Notes under the pieces: model-generated
What the model saw: only the letters and a program-made list of their open reading frames with translations
The model's database searches: none
What the model was told of the DNA's origin: nothing
Shown here: positions 33,758-42,524 of the stretch, in pieces
Layout of the letters: every line of letters begins with the position of its first letter
Numbering within the stretch: the stretch's first letter is position 1
Assembly: GCA_020635655.1 (NCBI GenBank)
Contig: JACJZI010000005.1
Span: forward strand, 1-64,000
Length of the DNA: 64,000 bases
Source: Flavobacteriales bacterium
Lineage (GTDB): Bacteria > Bacteroidota > Bacteroidia > Flavobacteriales_F > PHOS-HE28
Direction: 5' to 3'
Position numbers and translations under genes: made by a program

Positions 33758-35249
33758 GTGACCAGGTAGGTGGGTATGAGGTTCTGCGTGGTCCTGTAGA
33801 CACGACGGCTGTAGGTGCCGTGCGGGTCGAAGATCCACCACTGGTAACCGGAAGCGCCAGGCTGGTAGTGCGCGTAGAATTGGGTGCTGCTGGCGTAGGT
33901 CAGGTCCATGCGATCGCAGAAGGCGTTGATCATGCCCTGGTTGCTGAGCGGCAGACAGAACGGATAGGTCACACTGCTGGTGGAGCTGAACAGGCCGTTG
34001 GCATCGACGATGCGGCGGCCGTTGGCGTCGGTGAGCACGTAACCACCGTCGGTGATGCCGTTGCCGCCGTCGTCATTGACCACCAGGCGATAGCAGGTCT
34101 GGTCGAGGCAGAGGGTCTCGGTGACCACGGTGCCTGCCATGCCGTCCTGGTAGGGTCCGCCCATGTCGATCAGGTTGAGACCGGTGTCATCATAGAGCTC
34201 CCAGGTGGTCTCGCTGCCGAAGTCGTCCAGGGTGATCTCCAAGGTGAGGGTCTCGGTGCAGCCACCGACGGGGGTGCCCACGCAGACGCAGTTGGCGTTC
34301 ACGACATCGCCCGTGGTGTTGGGGTCCATGTCGTCGCAGGCGTCACCGATGTTGGCCATCAGGTTCGGGCAGTCGTAGGGGGTACCGGCGCAGACGCAGT
34401 TGGCGTCGACCGTGTCGTCGTAGGTGCCCGCGTCGCCATCGTCACAGGCATCGCCGATGTTGGCGCCCAGGTTCGGGCAGTCGAACACCGAGCTGCCGGC
34501 ACAGACGCAGTTGGCATCCACCACATCACCCGAGGTGTTCGGGTCCATGTCGTCGCAGGCGTCACCGATGTTGGCCATCAGGTTCGGGCAGTCGTAGGGG
34601 GTACCGGCGCAGACGCAGTTGGCGTCGACCGTGTCGTCATAGGTACCCGCGTCGCCATCGTCACAGGCGTCGCCGATGTTCAGCATCAGGTTCGGGCAGT
34701 CGAAGATGGAGGTACCGGTGCACACGCAGTTCGCGTCGATCGCATCCCCCGTGGTGTTGGGGTCCATGTCGTCGCAGGCGTCACCGATGTTGGCCATCAG
34801 GTTCGGGCAGTCGTAGGGGGTACCGGCGCAGACGCAGTTGGCGTCGACCGTGTCGTCATAGGTACCCGCGTCGCCATCGTCACAGGCATCGCCGATGTTC
34901 AGCATCAGGTTCGGGCAGTCGAACACCGAGCTGCCGGTGCACACGCAGTTCGCGTCGATCGCATCCCCCGTGGTGTTCGGGTCCATGTCGTCGCAGGCGT
35001 CACCGATGTTGGCCATCAGGTTCGGGCAGTCGTAGGGCGTACCGGCGCAGACGCAGTTGGCGTCGACCGTGTCGTCATAGGTACCCGCGTCGCCATCGTC
35101 ACAGGCATCGCCGATGTTCAGCATCAGGTTCGGGCAGTCGAACACCGAGCTGCCGGTGCACACGCAGTTCGCGTCGATCGCATCGCCCGAGGTGTTGGGG
35201 TCCATGTCGTCGCAGGCGTCACCGATGTTGGCCATCAGGTTCGGGCAGT
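33356..35249. repeat. Long direct repeat, copy 1 (with 42525-44419)
   Basis: About 1.9 kb that is collinear and almost identical to 42525-44419 at a constant offset of 9169 to 9170 nt; the single step is the missing G at 33757-33758. Scattered single substitutions (for example at the Arg/His codon near 33451 and within repeat units) are the only other differences I found. It covers the last eight DCPN repeats, the following beta domain and the T9SS tail. Confidence 0.85.
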
Positions 35250-37722
35250 CGTAGGGCGTGCCGGCGCAGACGCAGTTGGCGTCGACCGTGTCGTCATAGG
35301 TACCCGCGTCGCCATCGTCACAGGCATCGCCGATGTTCAGCATCAGGTTCGGGCAGTCGAACACCGAGCTGCCGGTGCACACGCAGTTCGCGTCGATCGC
35401 ATCGCCCGAGGTGTTGGGGTCCATGTCGTCGCAGGCGTCACCGATGTTGGCCATCAGGTTCGGGCAGTCGTACGGGGTACCGGCGCAGACGCAGTTGGCG
35501 TCGACCGTGTCGTCATAGGTGCCCGCGTCGCCATCGTCACAGGCATCGCCGATGTCGGCCATCAGGTTCGGACAGTCGAAGATCGAGGTACCGATGCAAA
35601 CGCAGTTCATGTCGATCTCGTCGTTCTCAGTGGTGGCATCCCCATCGTCGCAGGGTGTGCCCGGTTCAGGACCACCGGGGCAGAGATCGAAGGCGTTGCA
35701 GGTGCCGTCATTGTCGTCGTCATAGCAGTTCAGCGAGTAGCTCACACCGCATACGGTGGTGCTCTGTACCTCGATGTAGTAGGTGCCCGCTGCCACGGAC
35801 CCTGTGGTGGCCGTGGTGCTTGATGCAGGCATGCCATTGCCGCCGACGGCCGCTGTTGAATTCGTCGCTTGCACAGTGCTCGCCGAATTCCTGATCCGAA
35901 CGGTCATGGTCCCCGCAGGTCCGGCATTCTCGGCGTCGATGTCCACGGTAAGGATACCGCCAGGATGGTTCACTTTGAACCAGTCCGTATTGTCGTCATA
36001 CTCGAAGTTCACCCGGCCGGGCACGGATCCCGCGTTCAGGTCGATCAATTGGGCCTGGGTCGAGTTGTCATTGGGTTCGCTGTCATCACCATAAACAGGC
36101 GCGGCCACCGAGTAGTTGAATCGGTAGGAGGTTCCACATACGCTGGGCGCTTCAAGGCTCAAGTAGTAGACCTGCTCGGTGCCCGTGCAATTGCGCGTGA
36201 ACGTGTTCAACTGAGCGCTGCCGTTTGATCCGATGTTCACCGTCCATGTCTCGAGCTGCGTGGCAGAGGAATTCCGCAGACGTGCCGTGATGGTGCCGGC
36301 ACCCGGCCCCGAATGCTCGGCCTGGATGTTCACGGTGATCACGCCGTCGTCCGGGGCTTGCAAGCGGTAATAGTCGGTGGTGTTGTCGTAGTCGAAGTCC
36401 AACCGGCCGTCGTAGTCCGCACCGGCATTGGCAATAGTCGCCTGCACGGTGTTCTCGTTCGGCTCGGCATCATCCCCGAAGACCGGCGCCGCCACCGAAT
36501 AGTTGAAGCGATAGGATACACCGCATACATCCGCGTTGGAGAGGTCCAGATAGTAAATGTTCTCCGTACCCGTGCACCGATGGATGAAGTTGTTCTGTGC
36601 GGGAACACCGTTGGCGCCCACGGTCACCGTCCACAGTTCGAGCTGTGTCGTGGAATTGTTGCGGAGCCGGACATCAACGCTTCCCGGCGTGCCATCGCTG
36701 TGCTCGGCCCAGACGGTCAGGGTCAGTACGCCATCGTTCGGGGCCTGCAAGCGATACCAGTCCAATGTGTTGTCGTAATCAAAGCTCAGTCGACCGTCGT
36801 AGTCGCTGCCCGCGCTCGCCACGATGGCCTGGACGGAATTGTTGTTGGGTTCCGCATCGTCCCCGTAGAAGGGCTGCTGGACGGAGTAGTTGAAGCGATA
36901 GCTGATCCCGCAATCCGATGGACCCTCGAAGCTGAGGAAATACACCAGCTCGGTGCCGGTGCATCGGTGTGTGAAGGTGTTGTTCGCGGGAACGCCATTG
37001 GCGCCCACGTTCACCGTCCACGATTCCAGTTGTGTGCTGGAATTGTTGCGGAGCCGCAGCGTCATGGTGCCGGCTGTTGCTCCGGCGTGTTCGGCATCCA
37101 CCGTCACGGTCAATACTCCGTCGTTCGGTGCCAGGATCCTGTAGTAGTCCACGGCATCGCCATATAGGAAATCTATCCGGCCATCTCGATCGACGCCCGC
37201 GGCCAGGGTGTCGGCCGCCTGTACGGAGGAGTTGTTCGGTTCCTGATCGCTCCCGAACACAGGTGGGAGCACATCGTAGGTGAATGAATAATCCGTACAG
37301 ACCGCTCCGCTGGGATTATTGATCGAGATGAAGTAGTTGCCGACACCCGAACACAGATGCGTGAAGGTCTCGTTCACGACGGAATTGTTCCCACCTGCGG
37401 TAACGTTGTAGGTTTCCAGTAGCGTCCCGGAGCTGTTCCGCAGGTTCATCGTAACGGTCAGGTCGGTCCCGCCACTGTTGCTCATGGCCGTTTGGATGCG
37501 CATCACGCCGTGATCGGACGGCGTCAGGAGGAAGTAGTCCACGGTGTTGTCCGTGGTGGTGCATGCGCCGGTGTTGCCGGCCATGGCCGTGTTGTAGGCC
37601 ACGGGCGTGGCCTGCACGGTGTTGTTGTTCGGCTCGATCTCCGTTTGTGCGGAGAGGCACAACGGAAGCGCCACGCCCAGGGCCAGGACGAAGCGGTTCC
37701 TTGGTATGGGATCTTGTCTCAT
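33709..37722 (-). CDS. Large repeat-rich secreted surface protein (T9SS cargo, C-terminal frameshift)
   Basis: 1337 residues as read. The order is signal peptide (FVLALGVALPLCLSAQ), five tandem beta domains of about 130 residues each starting xEPNxNSxQA and resembling pre-peptidase C-terminal (PPC) domains, then 12 DCPN...GDACDD...DANCVC repeats of 36 or 37 residues, Cys- and Asp-rich and similar to thrombospondin type 3/calcium-binding repeats, then a beta domain (LTLEITLDDFGSETTWELYDD, CYRLVVNDDGGNGITDGGY). The frame is lost at 33757, so the T9SS sorting domain is missing from this product. Without it the protein would be exported to the periplasm but not to the surface. It is divergent from the sigma-factor gene at 37909. 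Confidence 0.88.
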   Translation of the reverse strand: MRQDPIPRNRFVLALGVALPLCLSAQTEIEPNNNTVQATPVAYNTAMAGNTGACTTTDNTVDYFLLTPSDHGVMRIQTAMSNSGGTDLTVTMNLRNSSGTLLETYNVTAGGNNSVVNETFTHLCSGVGNYFISINNPSGAVCTDYSFTYDVLPPVFGSDQEPNNSSVQAADTLAAGVDRDGRIDFLYGDAVDYYRILAPNDGVLTVTVDAEHAGATAGTMTLRLRNNSSTQLESWTVNVGANGVPANNTFTHRCTGTELVYFLSFEGPSDCGISYRFNYSVQQPFYGDDAEPNNNSVQAIVASAGSDYDGRLSFDYDNTLDWYRLQAPNDGVLTLTVWAEHSDGTPGSVDVRLRNNSTTQLELWTVTVGANGVPAQNNFIHRCTGTENIYYLDLSNADVCGVSYRFNYSVAAPVFGDDAEPNENTVQATIANAGADYDGRLDFDYDNTTDYYRLQAPDDGVITVNIQAEHSGPGAGTITARLRNSSATQLETWTVNIGSNGSAQLNTFTRNCTGTEQVYYLSLEAPSVCGTSYRFNYSVAAPVYGDDSEPNDNSTQAQLIDLNAGSVPGRVNFEYDDNTDWFKVNHPGGILTVDIDAENAGPAGTMTVRIRNSASTVQATNSTAAVGGNGMPASSTTATTGSVAAGTYYIEVQSTTVCGVSYSLNCYDDDNDGTCNAFDLCPGGPEPGTPCDDGDATTENDEIDMNCVCIGTSIFDCPNLMADIGDACDDGDAGTYDDTVDANCVCAGTPYDCPNLMANIGDACDDMDPNTSGDAIDANCVCTGSSVFDCPNLMLNIGDACDDGDAGTYDDTVDANCVCAGTPYDCPNLMANIGDACDDMDPNTSGDAIDANCVCTGSSVFDCPNLMLNIGDACDDGDAGTYDDTVDANCVCAGTPYDCPNLMANIGDACDDMDPNTTGDAIDANCVCTGSSVFDCPNLMLNIGDACDDGDAGTYDDTVDANCVCAGTPYDCPNLMANIGDACDDMDPNTTGDAIDANCVCTGTSIFDCPNLMLNIGDACDDGDAGTYDDTVDANCVCAGTPYDCPNLMANIGDACDDMDPNTSGDVVDANCVCAGSSVFDCPNLGANIGDACDDGDAGTYDDTVDANCVCAGTPYDCPNLMANIGDACDDMDPNTTGDVVNANCVCVGTPVGGCTETLTLEITLDDFGSETTWELYDDTGLNLIDMGGPYQDGMAGTVVTETLCLDQTCYRLVVNDDGGNGITDGGYVLTDANGRRIVDANGLFSSTSSVTYPFCLPLSNQGMINAFCDRMDLTYASSTQFYAHYQPGASGYQWWIFDPHGTYSRRVYRTTQNLIPTYLVTSRYLPTSTSTSGCVR
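34262..35672 (-). repeat. 219-bp tandem array coding for paired DCPN repeats (copy 1)
   Basis: Twelve coding units alternate between 108 bp (ending CAGTPY) and 111 bp (ending SSVF or TSIF), giving a higher-order period of 219 bp; for example the text gtcaccgatgttggcc recurs at 34342 and 34561. Neighbouring units are nearly identical in DNA, so the array has grown or been homogenised recently. Confidence 0.85.
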
Positions 37723-37908
37723 GAGGTTGGGTTTTGGTCCTTCTTTCCTTCAAATCGAGGTGCGCCACCGGATGTGAACGATCCTCCACAGGAATTTTCC
37801 TGTTCACATTCACCGGTGATCCCGATGGGAACATGATGCCCCCCACACAAATGGACTGGACCCGACGCACCGGTTCTTCGTATTATCGTATCCGTCCCAG
37901 CTCACATC

Positions 37909-38508
37909 GTGGAACGGAACGCCCAGACCTCTGTAGAGAACGGATCGTTGGCGGGTCTGTGCCGGAGCGACCGCTCAGTGCTGCAGGCCCTCTACGATCG
38001 TCACTTTCCGGCCGTGAGCGGCTATGTCGTTCGCAACAGCGGCACCGTGCGGGATGCACAGGATGTCTTCCAGGAGGCGATGACCGTCCTTTGGCTGAAC
38101 GCGCGGGAAGGTCGTGTGCGGGTCGATGGCCCCGAGGATCTCGGCGCCTACCTCTTCCGCGTGGCGAAGAACAAATGGCTGGACGTATTGCGCTCCACCG
38201 ATCACCGGAACATGCGCGTGGCCATGGAAAGCGATGACCTTGTTCAAATGCCCGCGGAAGTGAACATGGATCGGACGGTCGAGGACCGCATCGCCGGACT
38301 TCGGTCCATGTACGGCCGTCTGGACGAACGATGCCGGACGGTGTTGGACCAGTTCTACTTCGAGCGGAAGGACCTCACCATCATCGCCGAGGGGCTGGGC
38401 GTTGATGTGGGCAGCATACGCACCATCAAGTACCGTTGCATGATGAAGCTGCGCGGAATGAAGGAAGCCGCCGTCGAGGGCACTTCGCACGAGGAACGCA
38501 GATCATGA
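37909..38508 (+). CDS. ECF-type RNA polymerase sigma factor
   Basis: 199 residues. Sigma region 2 is RSVLQALYDRHFPAVSGYV...DVFQEAMTVLWLNA (residues ~22-70) with the RVAKNKWLDVLRS helix, and region 4 is LDERCRTVLDQFYFERKDLTIIAEGLGVDVGSIRTIKYRCMMKL (~130-180). Sequence and spacing fit ECF sigma-70 factors that redirect polymerase to envelope-stress or similar promoters. The start used is GTG 37909. It overlaps the next gene by 4 nt (ATGA), and that gene encodes a membrane protein in the position of an anti-sigma factor. It is divergent from the surface-protein gene, with 186 nt between them. Confidence 0.9.
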   Translation: MERNAQTSVENGSLAGLCRSDRSVLQALYDRHFPAVSGYVVRNSGTVRDAQDVFQEAMTVLWLNAREGRVRVDGPEDLGAYLFRVAKNKWLDVLRSTDHRNMRVAMESDDLVQMPAEVNMDRTVEDRIAGLRSMYGRLDERCRTVLDQFYFERKDLTIIAEGLGVDVGSIRTIKYRCMMKLRGMKEAAVEGTSHEERRS

Positions 38509-39227
38509 CGGACGCAAAGGACAAGCAGCGTTTCGAGCGCATCGAGGCCTTCCTGCTCGATCGCATGACGGCGGACGAACGCCGCCGGTTCGAGGATGAA
38601 ATGGCGGCGGATGTCGGGTTGCGCGATGAAGTGAGCGCCCAGCACGAAAGCATGCTCGCCGTGGAACTGGGCGGTTTCGACCGTGTCATGCGCGAGATCC
38701 GTCAGGGACACGGCTCCGAACGGGCGTCCGGCCCGGGCTGGTCCTGGTGGGCCATCGCGGCTTCCGTGGCTGCACTGGTGGCCGTGGCGGTGTGGTGGAC
38801 CACGCGCCCTCCGGTCCATGAAAGGCTGTTCGCGGAGGAATTCATGCCCGATCCCGGTTTGCCCTCGCCCATGAGCGCGACGAGCGACTACGCCTTCCAG
38901 GATGCAATGGTTGATTTCAAGCTCGGGAACTATTCCGAGGCAGGCACGAAGTGGGATGTGTTGTTGAAGAAAGATCCGGACAACGACACCCTGCTGTACT
39001 TCATTGCCAATGCTGAAATGGCCAGTGGGCATCTGGACGCAGCCATCCCAAGGCTGCAGAAGGTCGCAGCGGACCAGGGGTCCGCGTTCCGGAAAAGGGC
39101 GAGGTGGTACCTTTTCCTGGCACGGGTGGGCACTGGAGACCTGCAGGGTGCTCAGGCCCTGCGGCTGGAGGACGACCCTGAATACGGCCCTCGCGTGAAG
39201 GCCATGCTCATCGAGGCGAAGCAATGA
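38505..39227 (+). CDS. Membrane TPR protein, probable anti-sigma partner
   Basis: 240 residues. The cytoplasmic N-terminus (~1-80) contains RIEAFLLDRMTADERRRFEDEMAADVGLRDEV, the short helical motif found at the start of zinc-less anti-sigma-like proteins in Bacteroidota. One transmembrane helix follows (WSWWAIAASVAALVAVAVWW, ~80-100), then a periplasmic TPR-like part (FQDAMVDFKLGNYSEAGTKWDVLL; GHLDAAIPRLQKV). Its overlaps with the sigma gene (ATGA) and the CHAT gene (ATGA) argue that the three products act together. The anti-sigma role is inferred from position and topology. Confidence 0.75.
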   Translation: MTDAKDKQRFERIEAFLLDRMTADERRRFEDEMAADVGLRDEVSAQHESMLAVELGGFDRVMREIRQGHGSERASGPGWSWWAIAASVAALVAVAVWWTTRPPVHERLFAEEFMPDPGLPSPMSATSDYAFQDAMVDFKLGNYSEAGTKWDVLLKKDPDNDTLLYFIANAEMASGHLDAAIPRLQKVAADQGSAFRKRARWYLFLARVGTGDLQGAQALRLEDDPEYGPRVKAMLIEAKQ

Positions 39228-42200
39228 GGTGCAGGGGAGGAACTCTCGCGCTGCTACTCGTGGCGGCAATGGCCTCCCGTGCGCAATCCGTCGATAAGCT
39301 GGCCGAGCGGCATGCACGTATCAATGCGCTCTATGAAGCGGAGAACTATGCCGGTACCATTCGCGAGATCGACATGCAGATCGGGGAAGCTGCGGGCACC
39401 ACCTGGGAGGATTCCATCTTCCAATATCTCTACAAGTACGGTCGCGCACATCGAAAACTGAAGGATGCCGCCGCGGGCGTCACCGCCGCCGAGCACATCT
39501 ATTCCTTGGTCCGACAGCATGGCAAAGCTGAACAGGAGCTCGAGGCCCTGTTCGACCTCAGCTGGACCTACTATGATGTAGGTCGCCTGAAGGATTGTGC
39601 GCGAGTGGACTCCATCGGCGTTCTGGTCTCCGACAGTGACCCAAGGATCCCGATCGGGCAGCGCGGCCGGGCAAGACAGTACCTGGCGTTCGACTACAGC
39701 ATTCTCGGCGACCATCTGCGTTCCGCACAATTCGCAAGGTCTGCGCTCGACCTGTATGCCACCGCGGACAGTATTCCCGCCAAGCAATGGGCGGAGTCCT
39801 ATACTGCAGTCGGTGCGGCCTACTGGCATCTCGGACGGATGAACGATGCGGAGGATTACTATGAAAGGGCACTGGACGTGCTGAGTGATGGGAACGATCC
39901 GGAGATCCTGACACGGAAGGCATCGGCCTTTGGCAATCTCGGTATCATGTGGCAGGGCACTGGGGATCTGGTCCGTGCGCGTTCAGCATATCAGGAGAGC
40001 CTGCACTTCAGCGACCTGGTGATCAAGAGGACCTCGGATCCGTTCATGAGGGATGAGGCTACCATGGGCAAGGCCAGGACCTATTTGAACATCGCCACGA
40101 TCTACTTCGAACTGGGCGACAACGCCCGGGCCCGGGAGCTGCTGGAAATGTCCTGGCACGACCGGGCGAGCGTGCTCGAACCGGACGATCCACAGCTCAT
40201 CGGTGTGAAGGAGCGCATGGCGGACCTGGAGATGGCCGGTGGATCATTGGATAAGGCCCGGTCCCTGGCACAGGAATACCTGGATGCTTGCAGTGCCCGC
40301 CTGGGCGTGCACAGCGCGGAGTGCGTGCGGACCTGTTACAAATTGGCCAAGATCGCCGCGGCACAGGGGGACCTTGCTCGTGCCGATTCCCTGTTCACCC
40401 GGAGCATGGAGGTCGGACGCAGCCTGGCCGATCCCTCCACCGATCCCGATCTGGCCTCTACACTACGCGACCGGTCGGCCATGTATCTCCAGGCCGGTCG
40501 TTACGCCGATGCGATGACCGACCTGGTGCGGGCTCGTGAGATCATGGTGCGCATCCATGGCCCTGTTCATTATAAGGTGGCCCAGATCGACGTGATCATG
40601 GCCGAAGTGGCGTTCCAGGACAGGAACATGGATGTGGCGATCGCCCATTCATCCACCGCATTGGAGATGCTGAAAGACCGCATGGACCACCTGCAGGCAA
40701 CTACCGGCCCAGTTTATGACCCGAGCCCGGAACTGCTCCCGGATGCGGTCTATTGGCACGTGCGCGCTCAGCACGAAAAGGAACATGCCACCGCTCCGCC
40801 CGGCCGATGGAACGCGGAGATCGACCTCGCCGTGGACGCACTCGCGCGGAACCGGCACACCATCACGGACGATGCATCGCGCCTGTACATCGTAGGCTCC
40901 CAGAAGCGACTGTTCGACCTCGCCATCGATTTCGCATACGAAGACCATGCACGGACCGGGCTCACGAGCGATCTGGACCGCTTTCTTCGGCTCACAGAGG
41001 CCGATCGCTCCATCCTGCTGAAGGGGCGCCTGAACCGGTTCGCCAGCCTCAAGTTCGCCGATGTGCCGGATAGCATCCGCGCCAGGGAACAGGAGATCAT
41101 CAAGTCGCTGGATGTGGACAAGGATGACCCCGGAACGGCGCAGGACCTGGACCGAACGGAACGCGCGTACCAGGAACTTTTGACAATGTTGCAGCGGGAC
41201 TATCCGAAATACTACCAGCTCCGCTACGGCGAACCGCAGGTCGGTCTCGCCGAAGTGCGGAAGGAACTGCTCGGTCCCGACCGCGACCTGCTCTTGTTCG
41301 CCGCCACCCCCGAGCATCTCTATCTCCTATTGATAACGGAGGACGAAGCCGTGCTCGAGCAGGTCGATGGGAAGGGCCTGGCCGATACGGTGCATCGCTC
41401 GCGCGAAGCAGTGATCGCACGCGATGTGCATGCTGAGCGAGCGGCGGGGACTGCGCTCTATGACATGGTCTTCAAACCCATCTCCGACCGGTCCCGGGCA
41501 AGCCATCTGTACGTTGTGCCCGATGCCGATCTCCATCTCATCGACCTGGAAATGCTGCCGACGGGCCGCATGGGATCGGACGGTGATCACCCGGAGCTGC
41601 TCCTTGATCGGTACGCCATCACGTATCTGCTCTCCGTTACCACCGCCATCCAATTCGCCGATCTTAAGGGTGGCAAAGCCCATGGTGCCTTGGCCGTGGC
41701 CCCGGGGTTCTCGGATGAGCTGAAGGACGACTATCTCTCCCGCATCCAGGACCCGATGCTGGTGGATCATCGCTACCTTGATCTGGTGCGCCAGCCGTTC
41801 GCCGTTCGAACGGCCGAGGCCCTGGGCGGGTTGCTATCGGCACGGGTCATGGTGGGACAGGATGCCAGTGAGACCGGGTTCCGGGAGCAGGCGCGGAAAT
41901 ATGGCATCCTCCATCTGGGCACCCATGCAGAGATGAACGAGGTCTCCCCCTTGTATTCGTATCTCGTATTCAACAAGGATGGCGATGGGATGGGAACCGA
42001 CGGGGACGGCTACCTGCATGCCTATGAGATCTTCGATCTTGATCTGCGCGCGGAACTGGCCGTCCTGACCGCCTGCGAGACCGGCCTGGGCAGGGAGGCG
42101 CCCGGCGAGGGTGTGCGTTCGCTCGCCTATGGGTTCGCCTACGCGGGCTGTCCAAGCCTGGTCATGTCCCTTTGGAACATCGATGAACGCACTTCCGCGG

Positions 42201-42451
42201 AGATAACAACCACCTTCTACAAGGCACTGGCCGATGGAATGCCCAAGGACGAGGCGCTGCGCGAGGCCAAGCTTCACTATCTGGAGAATGCCCGGGGTGA
42301 ACTCCGGGAGCCATACTACTGGGCGGGACTTCTGCTCATGGGCGATCCCGCGCCGGTCCGTTCGCTGGGGCATCGCCCGATCTGGCCCTGGTTCCTTGGC
42401 GGGATCCTGTTGTTGTTGGTCGGTTACGGGTGGTACCGCCGGCGGCCCTGA
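39224..42451 (+). CDS. Exported, membrane-anchored TPR-CHAT (caspase-like) protein
   Basis: 1075 residues. It has a signal peptide (TLALLLVAAMASRAQ), then ~600 residues of TPR helices (for example QWAESYTAVGAAYWHLGRMNDAEDYYERAL), a helical linker, and a CHAT domain (~730-1040), a caspase/separase-type peptidase fold. The catalytic His is in ILHLGTHAEMNEVSPL (about residue 899) and the Cys in LTACETGLGREAPGEG (about residue 950). A C-terminal transmembrane helix (WPWFLGGILLLLVGYGW) and basic tail follow. Topology puts the CHAT domain in the periplasm. It is the third gene of the sigma-TPR-CHAT operon and ends in a hairpin shared with the convergent surface-protein gene. Confidence 0.88.
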   Translation: MRCRGGTLALLLVAAMASRAQSVDKLAERHARINALYEAENYAGTIREIDMQIGEAAGTTWEDSIFQYLYKYGRAHRKLKDAAAGVTAAEHIYSLVRQHGKAEQELEALFDLSWTYYDVGRLKDCARVDSIGVLVSDSDPRIPIGQRGRARQYLAFDYSILGDHLRSAQFARSALDLYATADSIPAKQWAESYTAVGAAYWHLGRMNDAEDYYERALDVLSDGNDPEILTRKASAFGNLGIMWQGTGDLVRARSAYQESLHFSDLVIKRTSDPFMRDEATMGKARTYLNIATIYFELGDNARARELLEMSWHDRASVLEPDDPQLIGVKERMADLEMAGGSLDKARSLAQEYLDACSARLGVHSAECVRTCYKLAKIAAAQGDLARADSLFTRSMEVGRSLADPSTDPDLASTLRDRSAMYLQAGRYADAMTDLVRAREIMVRIHGPVHYKVAQIDVIMAEVAFQDRNMDVAIAHSSTALEMLKDRMDHLQATTGPVYDPSPELLPDAVYWHVRAQHEKEHATAPPGRWNAEIDLAVDALARNRHTITDDASRLYIVGSQKRLFDLAIDFAYEDHARTGLTSDLDRFLRLTEADRSILLKGRLNRFASLKFADVPDSIRAREQEIIKSLDVDKDDPGTAQDLDRTERAYQELLTMLQRDYPKYYQLRYGEPQVGLAEVRKELLGPDRDLLLFAATPEHLYLLLITEDEAVLEQVDGKGLADTVHRSREAVIARDVHAERAAGTALYDMVFKPISDRSRASHLYVVPDADLHLIDLEMLPTGRMGSDGDHPELLLDRYAITYLLSVTTAIQFADLKGGKAHGALAVAPGFSDELKDDYLSRIQDPMLVDHRYLDLVRQPFAVRTAEALGGLLSARVMVGQDASETGFREQARKYGILHLGTHAEMNEVSPLYSYLVFNKDGDGMGTDGDGYLHAYEIFDLDLRAELAVLTACETGLGREAPGEGVRSLAYGFAYAGCPSLVMSLWNIDERTSAEITTTFYKALADGMPKDEALREAKLHYLENARGELREPYYWAGLLLMGDPAPVRSLGHRPIWPWFLGGILLLLVGYGWYRRRP

Positions 42452-42465
42452 CGTTGTCCCCAAAC

Positions 42466-42502
42466 GACGGGGGGCCGCCCCGATGTGGAGCGGCCCCCTG
42501 TC
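42466..42502. terminator. Bidirectional hairpin between CHAT gene and convergent surface-protein gene
   Basis: A 13-bp stem (42466-42478 with 42490-42502, one G-T pair, core GGGGCCGC) and an 11-nt loop lie in the 73-nt gap between convergent genes. Confidence 0.7.
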
Positions 42503-42524
42503 TAAGTGAGCGACGTGCGACGCG

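Noticed and set aside
34262..35672. Regular repeats suggesting a CRISPR array
   Set aside because: The repeats are 108-111 bp, fully coding and collinear with protein modules; there are no short identical repeats with unique spacers and no cas genes.
33820..35823. Long plus-strand open frame (667 codons) through the repeat-rich surface-protein gene; a similar 952-codon frame at 42603-45461
   Set aside because: They are the antisense of GC-rich, low-complexity coding repeats; the translations are monotonous Val/Gly/Ala text without start context, signal or domain.
37723..37908. Possible promoter pair between the surface-protein gene and the sigma-factor gene
   Set aside because: I searched both strands for TAnnTTYG and found only poor matches, so no site is reported.
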